6,084 nucleotides of DNA from Pseudobutyrivibrio sp. (GCA_017557715.1 JAFYYE010000047.1:1-6084), one strand, 5' to 3'. Counted from the first letter of the stretch, positions 1-5,847 are shown. Made by a program: numbers and translations. Notes: generated by a model not told the origin, from the letters alone.

Positions 1-1441
1 CCATTGGATAATTCTTAAGGTTTTCAAGAATCTTACGTCCATCTGCCTGACCAATGAGAGTTGTTCTAGCCTTGAGGATTTCTCTCTCAGCCTTGTGCTT
101 AGAAGGTCCGCCTACGCAACCACCTTCACAAATCATACCTTCGATGAAATCAACATCAAGCTTGCCGCTCTTAAGAAGCATAAGCGCCTTCTTACACTCA
201 GCGCCACCTGCACACTGCATAAGCTTGATATCATCTGTATTCTGTCCACGCTCCTGCATGCACTCGATAACAGCCTTAGCAACACCGCCTGAAGAAGCGA
301 AGTGCTTACCAAATGTAGATGACTCCTGGTAGTTTTCCTCTACTGGCTCGAACTCAACGCCCTTAGAACGCATTAATGCACGAAGCTCACCAAATGTGAT
401 AACGTAATCTGCATTTCCTGGTACTGTCTCATCCTGTGCCTCAGACTTCTTAGCGATACATGGTCCAACGAATACTGTAACAGTATCCTCACCCATTGTA
501 GCCTTAACAAAACGAGAAATAGCACACATTGGAGATACAGTTGAAGACATATTATCTCTGAACTGATCTGGGAAGTGCTTTCTAAGCATGTTGATGAAAG
601 CTGGGCAGCAAGATGTTGTCATCTTACGTCCTTCTTCCTTAGCCTCGTACCACTCAGCTGACTCGTAAGCAGCTGTCATATCACCACCGAGACCAACTTC
701 AATCATATCTGTGAAGCCAACCTTCTTGCAAGCTTCCTTAACTGCTGCCATAGAGATATCCTCACCGAACTGTCCCTCTGTAGCAGGTGCGCACATAGCG
801 ATAACCTTCTTGCCCTCAAGGATAGCCTTGATGATGTGTACAAGATATGTCTTAGATCCGATAGCACCGAATGGGCAGCTGTGGATACAGTGACCACATG
901 AAATACACTTCTCATCATCAATTACGCAGTGACCGTACTCATCGTAAGAAATAGCGCCAACTGGGCAAGCCTTCTTACAAGGTCTCTCAAGGTGAACGAT
1001 TGCCTGATAAGGACATTCCTTAGCACACATACCGCACTCCTTACACTTTGTAGGGTCGATGTGCATTCTTCTCTCACCTGGTGAGATAGCACCGAACTTA
1101 CAAGAGTTGAGACATGCCTTTCCAAGACAGAAACGGCAGTTATCTGTAACTGAGTAAGATGCGATAGAGCAGTCGTCACATGCAGGCTGAATAACCTGAA
1201 CAACGTTCTTTGAATCTGGATTTGTAGGAAGATTCTCTGCGCAAGAAAGGATAACTCTCTGTCTTACGATTTCTCTTTCCTTATAAACGCAACAACGGTA
1301 TGTTGGTCTTGGACCTGGGATAATTTCGTAACAAACCGCCTCTTTGTGCTCGGCATCAAGCTCACCATTCCATGCAAGCTTACATACCTCTTCCATAATG
1401 TTGTGCTTCAAACGTACAATACTTTGATCTGAAGTAACCAT
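1..1441 (-). CDS. [FeFe] hydrogenase, probable group B (C-terminus cut by window edge)
   Basis: Iron-only hydrogenase catalysing reversible H2 formation/oxidation, expected to be cytoplasmic. I translated it by hand: 480 codons are visible from ATG at 1441 and the frame runs off the left edge, probably with few residues missing. Residues 1-87 match no domain I recognise. Residues 88-189 are a Cys-rich ferredoxin-like region (C88, C91, C102, C105, C110, C114, C133, C136, C139, C143, C155, C159, C179, C182, C185, C189). The H-cluster domain follows: L1 is TSCCPAF (C278 as proton-relay cysteine, C279 as ligand), L2 is GPCIAKKSE (C328), L3 is EGMICEGGC (M436, C438, C442). All four H-cluster cysteines are present, so it should be active. 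L2 has Gly326 where group A enzymes have Met, which with TSCCPAF suggests group B (TIGR04105-like); that class call is inference. It is the last visible gene of the hydEGF operon and has the best ribosome-binding site in the window. Lys is almost always AAG, suggesting high expression. Confidence 0.93.
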   Translation of the reverse strand, partial: MVTSDQSIVRLKHNIMEEVCKLAWNGELDAEHKEAVCYEIIPGPRPTYRCCVYKEREIVRQRVILSCAENLPTNPDSKNVVQVIQPACDDCSIASYSVTDNCRFCLGKACLNSCKFGAISPGERRMHIDPTKCKECGMCAKECPYQAIVHLERPCKKACPVGAISYDEYGHCVIDDEKCISCGHCIHSCPFGAIGSKTYLVHIIKAILEGKKVIAMCAPATEGQFGEDISMAAVKEACKKVGFTDMIEVGLGGDMTAAYESAEWYEAKEEGRKMTTSCCPAFINMLRKHFPDQFRDNMSSTVSPMCAISRFVKATMGEDTVTVFVGPCIAKKSEAQDETVPGNADYVITFGELRALMRSKGVEFEPVEENYQESSTFGKHFASSGGVAKAVIECMQERGQNTDDIKLMQCAGGAECKKALMLLKSGKLDVDFIEGMICEGGCVGGPSKHKAEREILKARTTLIGQADGRKILENLKNYPM

Positions 1442-1447
1442 ATTTTT

Positions 1448-1453
1448 CTCCTT
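1448..1453 (-). promoter_or_regulatory. Shine-Dalgarno site of the hydrogenase gene
   Basis: The minus strand reads AAGGAG six bases before the ATG at 1441. It is the strongest ribosome-binding site seen in the window and fixes the hydrogenase start. It lies in the 36-base gap after the hydF stop, so the gene is probably translated from the operon mRNA with its own efficient initiation. Confidence 0.8.
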
Positions 1454-1477
1454 TTACCTTATATAAATTATTGCCAG

Positions 1478-2665
1478 TTAATTAATTACTTTTAGACTTC
1501 TGTCTAAAATACCATTGAATTCCGCAATAGCCATACCATAATTAACAATTGGCACCCCTTGCGATTTACAATGCTTAACGCGATTCTGCATTTCAGTTGC
1601 ATTAATCATGCAACCTCCACAGTGAATCACAAGCTTATATTTTGATAAATCCTCCGGAAAATCATTTCCAGAAGAAAATTCAAAATCAACTTCTTTGCCA
1701 GTGTATTTCTTGACCCATCCTGGCATCTTTACAGTGCCTATATCATTGCACTGTCGATGATGTGTGCAGGCTTCGGAAATTAACACCTTGTCACCATCCT
1801 GCAAATTCTTGATAGCTGCCACACCCTCAAGCTGAGTGTTTAAGCTGCCACGATATCTTGCCATGAGAATACTGAAAGATGTAAGAGCGATATCTTCAGG
1901 AACAATCGCTGCAACCTGCTGAAATGCCTGAGAATCAGTGATAACAAGTGTCACCTTTTTATCTTCCTCAAGAGCCTCTGCAAGCTCCTCTGGCTGACAA
2001 CAAATAATCTTGCAATTGTTATCAAGAAGGTCTCTTAAAACCATCTGCTGTGGAAGAATTACTCTTCCCTTTGGTGCTGATTCATCGATTGGAATTACCA
2101 GCACTACTGTACTCTTTGGCTCTACTAAATCTGCTACAAGTGTAGGCTCCTTATCCTTTGGAAGAAGCTTGATAAGCGCTTCCTTTACCTGAGACATATC
2201 GTCTTTTGTAGCATCTACATAAATAATGTTTTCATCCTCTGAAAGCTGTGGATAACTGTGTGCCTCAGCCTCATCAGTGTGATTTTCTATGATAATGTAA
2301 GGAATCTTTCTTTCCTTAACATCAAGGAGGAAATCTGTTTCCTCTTCTGTAAGATTCTTTTCACGAGCATCAAGCACAAGTACTACGATATCTATCTCAT
2401 CTAAAATACGATAGGTGCGATGCTTTCTAAGTTCCCCAAGCTCACCCTCATCATCAAATCCTGCTGTATCGATAATAACCACTGGACCAATTGGCAAAAT
2501 CTCCATTGCCTTTTTTACCGGGTCAGTAGTGGTGCCCTTGTGAGCTGATACCAATGAAATTTCCTGGTTTGTAAGTTTATTTACGATGCTGGACTTACCA
2601 GCATTTCTAATTCCAAAGAAACCAATGTGAACGCGCTGTCCACTAGGCATACTATTTAGGTTCAT
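1478..2665 (-). CDS. hydF: [FeFe] hydrogenase H-cluster maturation GTPase HydF
   Basis: Scaffold/carrier GTPase that receives the [2Fe] subcluster precursor made by HydE and HydG and transfers it to apo-hydrogenase. Numbered from the start at 2665 (395 residues; the family is about 400): P-loop G18-IRNA-GKS at 18-25, switch-I GTTTDP at 44-49, G3 DTAG at 66-69, and a G4 position reading NHTD at 128-131 instead of NKxD. A middle dimerisation region follows. The C-terminal Fe-S domain has the family signature CxH...HCxxC: C300, H302, then H348, C349, C352. Start choice: an in-frame ATG at 2677 would add MGCK, but the protein begins in typical HydF style (MNLNSMPSGQRVHIGFFG) at 2665. The upstream GGGAT sits at a workable distance only from 2665, and nothing SD-like precedes 2677. 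It lies 29 bases after the hydG stop. Family assignment is secure; the start is less so. Confidence 0.95.
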   Translation of the reverse strand: MNLNSMPSGQRVHIGFFGIRNAGKSSIVNKLTNQEISLVSAHKGTTTDPVKKAMEILPIGPVVIIDTAGFDDEGELGELRKHRTYRILDEIDIVVLVLDAREKNLTEEETDFLLDVKERKIPYIIIENHTDEAEAHSYPQLSEDENIIYVDATKDDMSQVKEALIKLLPKDKEPTLVADLVEPKSTVVLVIPIDESAPKGRVILPQQMVLRDLLDNNCKIICCQPEELAEALEEDKKVTLVITDSQAFQQVAAIVPEDIALTSFSILMARYRGSLNTQLEGVAAIKNLQDGDKVLISEACTHHRQCNDIGTVKMPGWVKKYTGKEVDFEFSSGNDFPEDLSKYKLVIHCGGCMINATEMQNRVKHCKSQGVPIVNYGMAIAEFNGILDRSLKVIN

Positions 2666-2670
2666 TTTAC

Positions 2671-2675
2671 ATCCC
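2671..2675 (-). promoter_or_regulatory. Weak ribosome-binding site deciding the hydF start
   Basis: The minus strand reads GGGAT about five bases before the ATG at 2665. The alternative ATG at 2677 is preceded by ATTAAACACGG, which has no Shine-Dalgarno core. The site is weak, so hydF may depend partly on translation coupled to hydG, which ends just upstream. Confidence 0.4.
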
Positions 2676-2694
2676 ATCCGTGTTTAATATATGT

Positions 2695-4137
2695 CTAAAA
2701 TCTGAAATCTCTTCTATTAGAGTTCTTGATAGCCTCGATATTTTCCTCAGCTGTTTTACGAACATTTTCCTTTGGAATCTTCTTAAGCTCTTCCTCAATC
2801 ATCTTGTAGCCAACCTGCTTTGTTTCCTCAGAAGCATAATCTACAAGGTACTCAGTAAGAGTCATGAGTGCGTTTGGATGGCAGCAGTTAATAATCTGAC
2901 CTGTCTTGCAAAGAGACATGAAACGGTCACCTGTACGTCCTGCACGGTAGCATGCTGTACAGAATGAAGGAATATGACCTGTCTCCATAAGCCACTTAAC
3001 AACCTCATCAAGTGTACGCTGATCAGAAACATCAAACTGCTCTGTGTCGTGTGGTCTCTCCTCTTCTGTGTAGCCACCTACTGATGTACGGCTTGCACCA
3101 GAAACCTGAGAAATGCCAACCTGAAGCATCTTACGACGAACTTCCTCAGACTCACGAGTAGAAATAATCATGCCTGTGTAAGGAACAGCGATACGGATAC
3201 ATGCTGCAATCTTTGTGAACATCTCATCTGGAATAGAGTTGTCAAATACATCTGGATCAATATCATCAGCGTGCTTTACACGTGGAACTGAAATTGTGTG
3301 TGGGCCAACGCCGTGAACAGCCTCAAGATGCTCAGCGTGCATGAGGAGTCCTGTGAACTCGTACTTGTAGCTCTCAAGACCGAAGAGAACACCAAGACCT
3401 ACGTCATCGATGCCACCTTCCATAGCACGGTCCATAGCCTCTGTATGGTATGCATAATCGTGCTTTGGTCCTGTTGGATGAAGCTCCTCATAGCTCGTCT
3501 TATTGTATGTCTCCTGGAAGAGGATATATGTACCGATTCCTGCTTCCTTGAGCTTGCGATAGTTTTCAACTGTTGTAGCAGCGATATTAACATTAACACG
3601 TCTGATATCGCCATTCTTATGATGAATGCTGTAGATTGTGTTGATGCACTCGAGGATGTACTCGATTGGGTTGTTAACTGGATCCTCACCAGCTTCGATG
3701 GCAAGTCTCTTGTGACCCATATCCTGAAGTGCGATAACCTCAGCCTTAACTTCTTCCTGTGTAAGCTTCTTACGACCGATGTGCTTATTCTTTAAGTGAT
3801 ATGGACAGTAAACGCATCCGTTTACACAGTAATTTGAAAGATAAAGTGGAGCAAAAAGAACGATTCTATTTCCATAAAAGGCATCCTTAATTTCCTGTGC
3901 AACCTGATACATCTTCTCAATGTACTTTGGCTCATCGCAGGCAAGAAGAACTGCTGCTTCTCTATGAGAAAGGCCTGAGCATACGCAGCCTTCTGCTGTC
4001 TTTACTGGGCGAGCCTTCTCAAGGAGCTGATCGATAAGCTCAAAATTGTTTTTGTTTGCTTCGGCATATTCTATTGTGTCGAGAATTTCCTGATGGTCGA
4101 TAAACTCTTCGGCCTTTAATGAATTTACATTGTACAT
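2695..4137 (-). CDS. hydG: [FeFe] hydrogenase maturase HydG (radical SAM tyrosine lyase)
   Basis: Cleaves L-tyrosine to p-cresol and dehydroglycine, then converts the latter to CO and cyanide bound to iron, giving the Fe(CO)2CN synthon for the H-cluster. The 480-residue length fits the family. Visible motifs: a radical-SAM cluster site C104-VNG-C108-VY-C111 (CX3CX2C) in the TIM-barrel core, a GEDP segment at 150-153, GPHTISVPR at 278-286, and the HydG-specific C-terminal auxiliary-cluster motif C393-TA-C396 with C419 (CX2CX22C), which separates HydG from its relative ThiH. No key residue is missing. The ATG at 4137 is preceded by AGAGG eight bases upstream, which supports the start. The gene lies 51 bases after hydE and 29 bases before hydF (17 if hydF starts at 2677) in one operon. 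Lys is mostly AAG, closer to the hydrogenase than to hydE. Confidence 0.97.
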   Translation of the reverse strand: MYNVNSLKAEEFIDHQEILDTIEYAEANKNNFELIDQLLEKARPVKTAEGCVCSGLSHREAAVLLACDEPKYIEKMYQVAQEIKDAFYGNRIVLFAPLYLSNYCVNGCVYCPYHLKNKHIGRKKLTQEEVKAEVIALQDMGHKRLAIEAGEDPVNNPIEYILECINTIYSIHHKNGDIRRVNVNIAATTVENYRKLKEAGIGTYILFQETYNKTSYEELHPTGPKHDYAYHTEAMDRAMEGGIDDVGLGVLFGLESYKYEFTGLLMHAEHLEAVHGVGPHTISVPRVKHADDIDPDVFDNSIPDEMFTKIAACIRIAVPYTGMIISTRESEEVRRKMLQVGISQVSGASRTSVGGYTEEERPHDTEQFDVSDQRTLDEVVKWLMETGHIPSFCTACYRAGRTGDRFMSLCKTGQIINCCHPNALMTLTEYLVDYASEETKQVGYKMIEEELKKIPKENVRKTAEENIEAIKNSNRRDFRF

Positions 4138-4142
4138 TTTTA

Positions 4143-4150
4143 TTACCTCT
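4143..4150 (-). promoter_or_regulatory. Shine-Dalgarno site of hydG
   Basis: The minus strand reads AGAGGTAA, its AGAGG core eight bases before the hydG ATG at 4137. It lies downstream of the intercistronic hairpin at 4163-4179 and so would stay single-stranded when that hairpin forms. Confidence 0.7.
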
Positions 4151-4162
4151 ATTTAACATCTC

Positions 4163-4179
4163 GCTAGTTACTTACTAGC
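4163..4179 (-). other. Intercistronic hairpin between hydE and hydG
   Basis: A perfect 6-bp inverted repeat, GCTAGT and ACTAGC around the 5-base loop AAGTA on the minus strand, starts ten bases after the hydE stop. No T run follows, so it is not a normal terminator. It could stabilise or mark processing of the hydE mRNA end. The structure is seen in the sequence; the role is inference. Confidence 0.45.
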
Positions 4180-4188
4180 TATTTTTAA

Positions 4189-5247
4189 CTAATCAATAAA
4201 TCCTGCCCTATTACCAACGTCAGTTACGATTTCGTAGCCGACAGACGCGATGCGGTTCTTTAGGCAGTTTATGCATTCGGCGGCTTCTTCGCCTGTACAA
4301 ATCTTGTTGTCGTACAAGGTGTACATCTTGCGAACTGAAGTAGGCGAAAGATTTGGCATGACTACATTGGCGCCAGCCTGAATTCCTTTCTCTCTTCCCC
4401 TTGGATCAATGGTGCCAAGGGCTGTAGTTGCAGGAATAAGCATCTGCGGATAAATCATCCTAAGCAGTGAAATCAAAAATAATGTCATTTCCAATGTGCC
4501 ACTGGCTTCCTTTGCAAAAGGTGTTTCCTTATGACTAATGAAAGGACCTATACCGCACATATCTGGCTTGAATTCCTCGATGAATTTCAAATCCATGGCT
4601 ATGTCTTTTGGTGTCTGGCCTGGCGACTGCACCATAAAGCCTGCACCAACCTGATAACCAATATCCTTCAAATCATGAAGACATTTCATTCTATGCTCAA
4701 AGCTTAGCTCCTTTGGATGAAGCTTAGCGTAAAGCTCTGGGTTTGCTGTCTCATGTCTGAGAAGAAATCTTCTGGCTCCGGCATCAAAATATTTCTGATA
4801 GCTGTCCCTCTCCCTCTCTCCGATTGAAAGAGTGATGACCATGTCATTATGAGAAGCCTTAATTCCTTTTATGATATTGCAAATATCCTCATCACTATAT
4901 GTGAAATCCTCGCCGCCCTGCAGAACCACAGTCCTGAAGCCAAGCTTGTATCCTTCATCTGCGCAGGCAATAATATCATCTGCCTTTAGGCGATATCTTT
5001 CACAATTGTTATTGCCTCTTCGTATACCACAATAATAACAGTTATTACGACAATAATTTGTGAATTCTACAAGACCTCGAATATAAACCTTGTTTCCATA
5101 ATACTGATTTTGATATTTTCTTGCATATTCTGCTGCAAGATTCATTAAATCAGGATTAATGTTTTCTAAGAGAAACTGATATTCCTCTAATTCAAGAGAA
5201 TGCTCTCTGTTTAGTTTATCTAATAAATCTACTAACTTTGTTTCCAT
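4189..5247 (-). CDS. hydE: [FeFe] hydrogenase maturase HydE (radical SAM)
   Basis: Radical SAM enzyme acting after HydG: it processes the Fe(CO)2CN-cysteine synthon towards the diiron precursor with its dithiomethylamine bridge. The 352-residue length is normal for HydE. It has the BioB-like core with the radical-SAM motif C66-RNN-C70-YY-C73, followed by GIRRGN; VVLQGGED at 107-114; LSIGER at 140-145; RHETANPELY at 164-173; GAGFMVQSPGQTP at 201-213; and the C-terminal PNLSPTS at 298-304. It also carries the optional second-cluster motif C317, C325, C328 (CX7CX2C), so it may bind an auxiliary [2Fe-2S] or [4Fe-4S] cluster as in Thermotoga HydE. It is the first gene of the operon, with a likely promoter about 40 bases upstream. 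The ATG at 5247 has only a poor SD (TAAGA), but no better start was seen and the N-terminus looks typical. Codon use is more mixed than in hydG and the hydrogenase. Confidence 0.96.
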   Translation of the reverse strand: METKLVDLLDKLNREHSLELEEYQFLLENINPDLMNLAAEYARKYQNQYYGNKVYIRGLVEFTNYCRNNCYYCGIRRGNNNCERYRLKADDIIACADEGYKLGFRTVVLQGGEDFTYSDEDICNIIKGIKASHNDMVITLSIGERERDSYQKYFDAGARRFLLRHETANPELYAKLHPKELSFEHRMKCLHDLKDIGYQVGAGFMVQSPGQTPKDIAMDLKFIEEFKPDMCGIGPFISHKETPFAKEASGTLEMTLFLISLLRMIYPQMLIPATTALGTIDPRGREKGIQAGANVVMPNLSPTSVRKMYTLYDNKICTGEEAAECINCLKNRIASVGYEIVTDVGNRAGFID

Positions 5248-5285
5248 AATCTTATTGATAAAATATATCGTTTAAAATTTCACAA

Positions 5286-5299
5286 AGTATACTATAACA
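5286..5299 (-). promoter_or_regulatory. Candidate promoter (extended -10) of the hyd operon
   Basis: The minus strand carries TG-T-TATAGT (5299-5291), an extended -10 box, overlapping a second -10-like TATACT (5291-5286). Transcription would start near 5284 and leave a leader of roughly 37 bases before hydE. No good -35 hexamer lies 16-18 bases upstream, so the call rests on the -10 and on its position between a terminator and the first gene. Confidence 0.4.
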
Positions 5300-5363
5300 C
5301 AATTATTTGAAGGAATTCTGTTTTCTTTTAGAAACAATCACTTCTAAATATAAGCCTTTCTAA

Positions 5364-5397
5364 AAATGTTACTATTCACAGTAACTCCACAACATTT
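5364..5397 (-). promoter_or_regulatory. Nested inverted repeats upstream of the hydE promoter
   Basis: A perfect 6-bp dyad, GTTACT (5368-5373) and AGTAAC (5380-5385), sits inside a wider 7-bp dyad, AAATGTT (5364-5370) and AACATTT (5391-5397). They share bases 5368-5370, so as RNA only one can form. On the minus strand the inner dyad is followed by ATTTTT. It could be a regulator-binding site upstream of the hyd promoter, or a weak second terminator behind the strong one at 5405-5432. The role is not determined. Confidence 0.3.
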
Positions 5398-5404
5398 ATG
5401 GTAC

Positions 5405-5432
5405 AAAAAAAGGAACCCGCTCAGGTTCCCTT
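5405..5432 (-). terminator. Rho-independent terminator
   Basis: The minus strand has arms AAGGGAACC and GGTTCCTTT (nine pairs including one G-U) around the loop TGAGCG, running into seven Ts at 5411-5405. It closes a transcript coming from higher coordinates, either the small unit at 5455-5670 or read-through from the surface-protein gene, and insulates the hyd operon from it. There is no T run on the plus side, so it works in one direction. Confidence 0.88.
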
Positions 5433-5454
5433 CTTGTGTGTCGTCGTGGATGCT

Positions 5455-5553
5455 TCAGCTCTTTTTAGTATCGAGCTTTCTGAGCCTGCGCCTGGTTCTA
5501 TGATTTTCCACCATAGTACGAAGCATTCTCATCCGTAAGATTAACACCTTCAT
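5455..5553 (-). CDS. Possible small basic peptide (32 aa), unknown
   Basis: An ATG ORF of 32 codons ends in TGA. The product starts MKVLILRMRMLRTMVENHR and ends in an Arg/Lys-rich tail, with nine Arg and four Lys in total and no Cys. The minus strand has AGAGG ten bases before the ATG, a possible but rather distant ribosome-binding site. The terminator T tract lies about 44 bases after the stop, so the ORF would fit as the only or last gene of a short mRNA. I do not recognise it. Arg codons AGG, CGC and CGG are frequent, unlike the hyd genes. The same bases form a plausible three-stem RNA fold, so it may be a chance ORF in a noncoding RNA. Confidence 0.25.
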   Translation of the reverse strand: MKVLILRMRMLRTMVENHRTRRRLRKLDTKKS

Positions 5554-5557
5554 AACT

Positions 5558-5670
5558 TCAATACCTCTCACAATTTTCCATTAATTCTCAGCGACCAATT
5601 ACATCGATTCGAATAGTTGTGGCCTCCCCTGCCCCAAACTAATCTTGCTGTGAATTGTAATCAATACCTC
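5558..5670 (-). repeat. Two direct copies of GAGGTATTGA
   Basis: The 10-base word GAGGTATTGA on the minus strand occurs exactly at 5670-5661 and 5567-5558, 103 bases apart. Both copies lie in a purine-rich, SD-like context. The second copy precedes the 32-codon ORF; the first overlaps a TTG codon that opens a 21-codon ORF. They may be duplicated translation-initiation regions or RNA motifs. Confidence 0.4.
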
Positions 5671-5847
5671 GACACCTCTCTTTTTTCCCTATAACTACAC
5701 GTTCTACCCCATAACAACCCAATTAAAATGCGAAAAATATGTGTATATAATGTGATGGTAATGTGAACGCTTTATTACACCCATTACTTTAGCATGATAA
5801 ATAGCTTAAAACAATAGATTGGCAAAATCGTCTATTTTTTGGCAACA
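5671..5847. other. AT-rich intergenic stretch without a recognised gene
   Basis: No ORF of note is seen on either strand. It contains an AT-rich imperfect dyad (AATAGA 5814-5819 and TCTATT 5831-5836, T-flanked on both strands) shortly after the surface-protein stop, which could be a weak terminator. It also has two TTGGCAA copies at 5819-5825 and 5839-5845, start-to-start spacing 20 bases. A promoter for the small downstream unit should lie here, but the -10-like boxes (TATACA near 5745, TTATAG near 5691) lack a properly spaced -35. Confidence 0.4.

Larger units (their letters stand above)
5405..5670 (-). ncRNA. Putative structured small RNA unit ending at a terminator
   Basis: The terminated minus-strand stretch between the surface-protein gene and hydE can fold into separate domains. 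A long stem pairs 5656-5665 with 5594-5603 (ten pairs, three G-U) and encloses a stem pairing 5634-5641 with 5614-5622 (eight pairs, one bulge) with a purine-rich loop. A second domain is closed by a 7-bp stem, 5520-5526 with 5450-5456, and contains two hairpins (5511-5516/5498-5503 and 5473-5477/5457-5461). The terminator follows. I recognise none of 6S, SRP, tmRNA or RNase P RNA. The 5' end is unknown; 5670 is only where structure begins, and no clear promoter was found. The second domain overlaps a 32-codon ORF, so the unit may instead be a small mRNA. Pairings are seen; function is unknown. Confidence 0.33.

Noticed and set aside
54..332. Plus-strand ORF and a second overlapping plus-strand ORF at 95-292
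   Set aside because: Both are antisense to the hydrogenase C-terminal domain, whose minus-strand frame has intact H-cluster motifs. The products are low-complexity and unlike any protein I know.
703..1203. Minus-strand ORFs at 703-921 and 922-1203 in another frame
   Set aside because: They are out-of-frame shadows of the hydrogenase, whose own frame carries the ferredoxin cysteine motifs over the same bases.
1491..1508. 7-bp inverted repeat TTTAGAC/GTCTAAA at the end of hydF
   Set aside because: It lies inside the coding sequence, is AT-rich and has no T run after it. A terminator before the hydrogenase is unlikely; it may be chance or a minor mRNA hairpin.
3298..3795. 165-codon plus-strand ORF
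   Set aside because: It lies entirely antisense to hydG and its length reflects the biased codon use of hydG. The Cys/Val-rich translation shows no domain.
5321..5340. Rex-like operator (TTGTTT...AAAACA on the minus strand)
   Set aside because: The half-sites are one base out of register with the clostridial TTGTTAANNNNTTAACAA consensus and the inner bases do not match, so it is not supported as a feature.
5405..5670. Identity as 6S RNA, SRP RNA, tmRNA or RNase P RNA
   Set aside because: There is no long single rod with central bubble (6S), no conserved SRP tetraloop region, no CCA-ended tRNA-like part and no RNase P core motifs.
5686..5765. Promoter for the small unit (TTCACA with TATACA, or TTGTTA with TTATAG)
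   Set aside because: The first pair has a 14-base spacer, too short. The second has 17 bases but poor hexamers. Neither is good enough to call.
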